DNA of 64,000 bases, taken from assembly GCF_965200405.1 (NCBI RefSeq), contig NZ_OZ241356.1, positions 1,364,001-1,428,000 of the forward strand. Direction: 5' to 3'. This DNA comes from Glacieibacterium sp965200405. Its GTDB lineage: Bacteria > Pseudomonadota > Alphaproteobacteria > Sphingomonadales > Sphingomonadaceae. The position numbers and the translations under genes are program-made. The notes under the pieces are model-generated. The model ran no database searches. It worked only from the letters and a program-made list of their open reading frames with translations, and was not told the origin of the DNA. Position 1 is the first letter of the stretch. The number at the start of each line of letters is the position of its first letter. Below are positions 63,759 through 64,000 of the stretch, piece by piece.

Positions 63759-64000
63759 ATTGATACGAAATAACAACAACAACAATCAGCAGAACGGCCG
63801 GCGGCGGGGTCGCGGCGGCAATGGCGTCGGCGGTGGCGGCGGTGGTGGTGGTATTCGCCCGCAGTCGGGTGGCCAGGGCTATGGCAACAACAACCGCATG
63901 GACGTCCGCCAGCGCGGCAACGCCACGCAACTGCTGGAGAAGTACAAGACGCTAGCGCGCGACGCCGCGCAGCAGGGCGACCGGGTCGCCTCCGAATATT
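63759..64000 (+). CDS. DUF4167 domain protein (N-terminal part, cut by window edge)
   Basis: The first 80 codons are present. TTG 63759 begins a run RNNNNNNQQNGRRRGRGG followed by a glycine tract and then a helical segment NATQLLEKYKTLARDAAQQGD that matches the alphaproteobacterial DUF4167 domain. GGGGA lies 8 nt upstream. The Asn/Arg/Gly-rich tail suggests RNA binding; function unknown. The 206-nt gap after prmC has no open frame or clear promoter. Confidence 0.75.

Overview
The window is G+C-rich, gene-dense DNA from an alphaproteobacterium, most likely a sphingomonad (Sphingomonadales). The signs are: a ParA-type MipZ next to a DnaJ protein; obgE-proB-proA-nadD-rsfS-rlmH order; an HWE-family histidine kinase; a phasin; ribosomal protein S16 with a long alanine/glutamate tail; a PEP-CTERM protein; and one bifunctional Rsh. 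Almost every gap is short and many neighbouring genes overlap by 1-8 nt. No rRNA, tRNA, CRISPR array, transposase or phage gene was seen.

Layout. 1-2.9 kb: MacB/MacA/TolC-type efflux operon (MacB cut by the window edge). 3-8 kb: SDR, clpS, a phasin with its own promoter and terminator, phosphomannomutase/phosphoglucomutase, dnaJ-like gene, mipZ. 8-12 kb: panC, SDR, ctpA, alpha/beta hydrolase. 12-17.5 kb (minus): obgE-proB-proA-[ParDE-like toxin-antitoxin]-nadD-rsfS-rlmH. 17.6-24 kb: M48 protease, DsbA-like protein, membrane protein, rpsD, rpoZ, rsh. 24-29.6 kb: CsgG-like lipid-free exported protein, pyrE-pdxJ-acpS-lepB-AI-2E permease, FKBP, rpsU. 29.7-36.7 kb: COQ9, Mla-type lipid transport operon, nucleotidyltransferase, HAD phosphatase, PEP-CTERM metalloprotease. 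36.9-44.2 kb: acnA, then the Tol-Pal operon (ybgC-tolQ-tolR-tolA-tolB-pal). 44-50 kb: HWE kinase, then ffh-rpsP-rimM-[VapBC toxin-antitoxin]-small membrane gene-trmD-rplS. 50.4-52.9 kb: carboxymuconolactone decarboxylase-like protein, patatin-like phospholipase, bdhA. 53-55 kb: a retron. 55-64 kb: ftsY-mtaB-dapF, ispG, GNAT, SMR transporter, hisS-prfA, prmC, start of a DUF4167 gene.

The most notable system is the retron cassette at about 52,947-55,000. It is visibly A+T-richer than the surrounding DNA. Reading on the minus strand it holds a putative msr-msd RNA (two small hairpins followed by a long msd stem with perfect 20-nt arms), a nucleoside-deoxyribosyltransferase-like effector of the St85/Eco1 kind, and a reverse transcriptase with NAxxH, YADD and VTG motifs. 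It sits between bdhA and ftsY. The RNA's end-pairing element appears to overlap the ribosome-binding region of the effector.

Two toxin-antitoxin modules are wedged into essential operons: a ParDE-like pair whose toxin stop codon overlaps the nadD start, and a VapBC pair whose promoter lies in the last codons of rimM. Other points of interest are a probable CTG start codon for ffh, a phasin promoter bracketed by an 11-bp TGC-rich inverted repeat, a hisS whose last ~120 codons use unlike codons, and three large intergenic inverted repeats. Polyhydroxybutyrate metabolism is represented by the phasin and bdhA.
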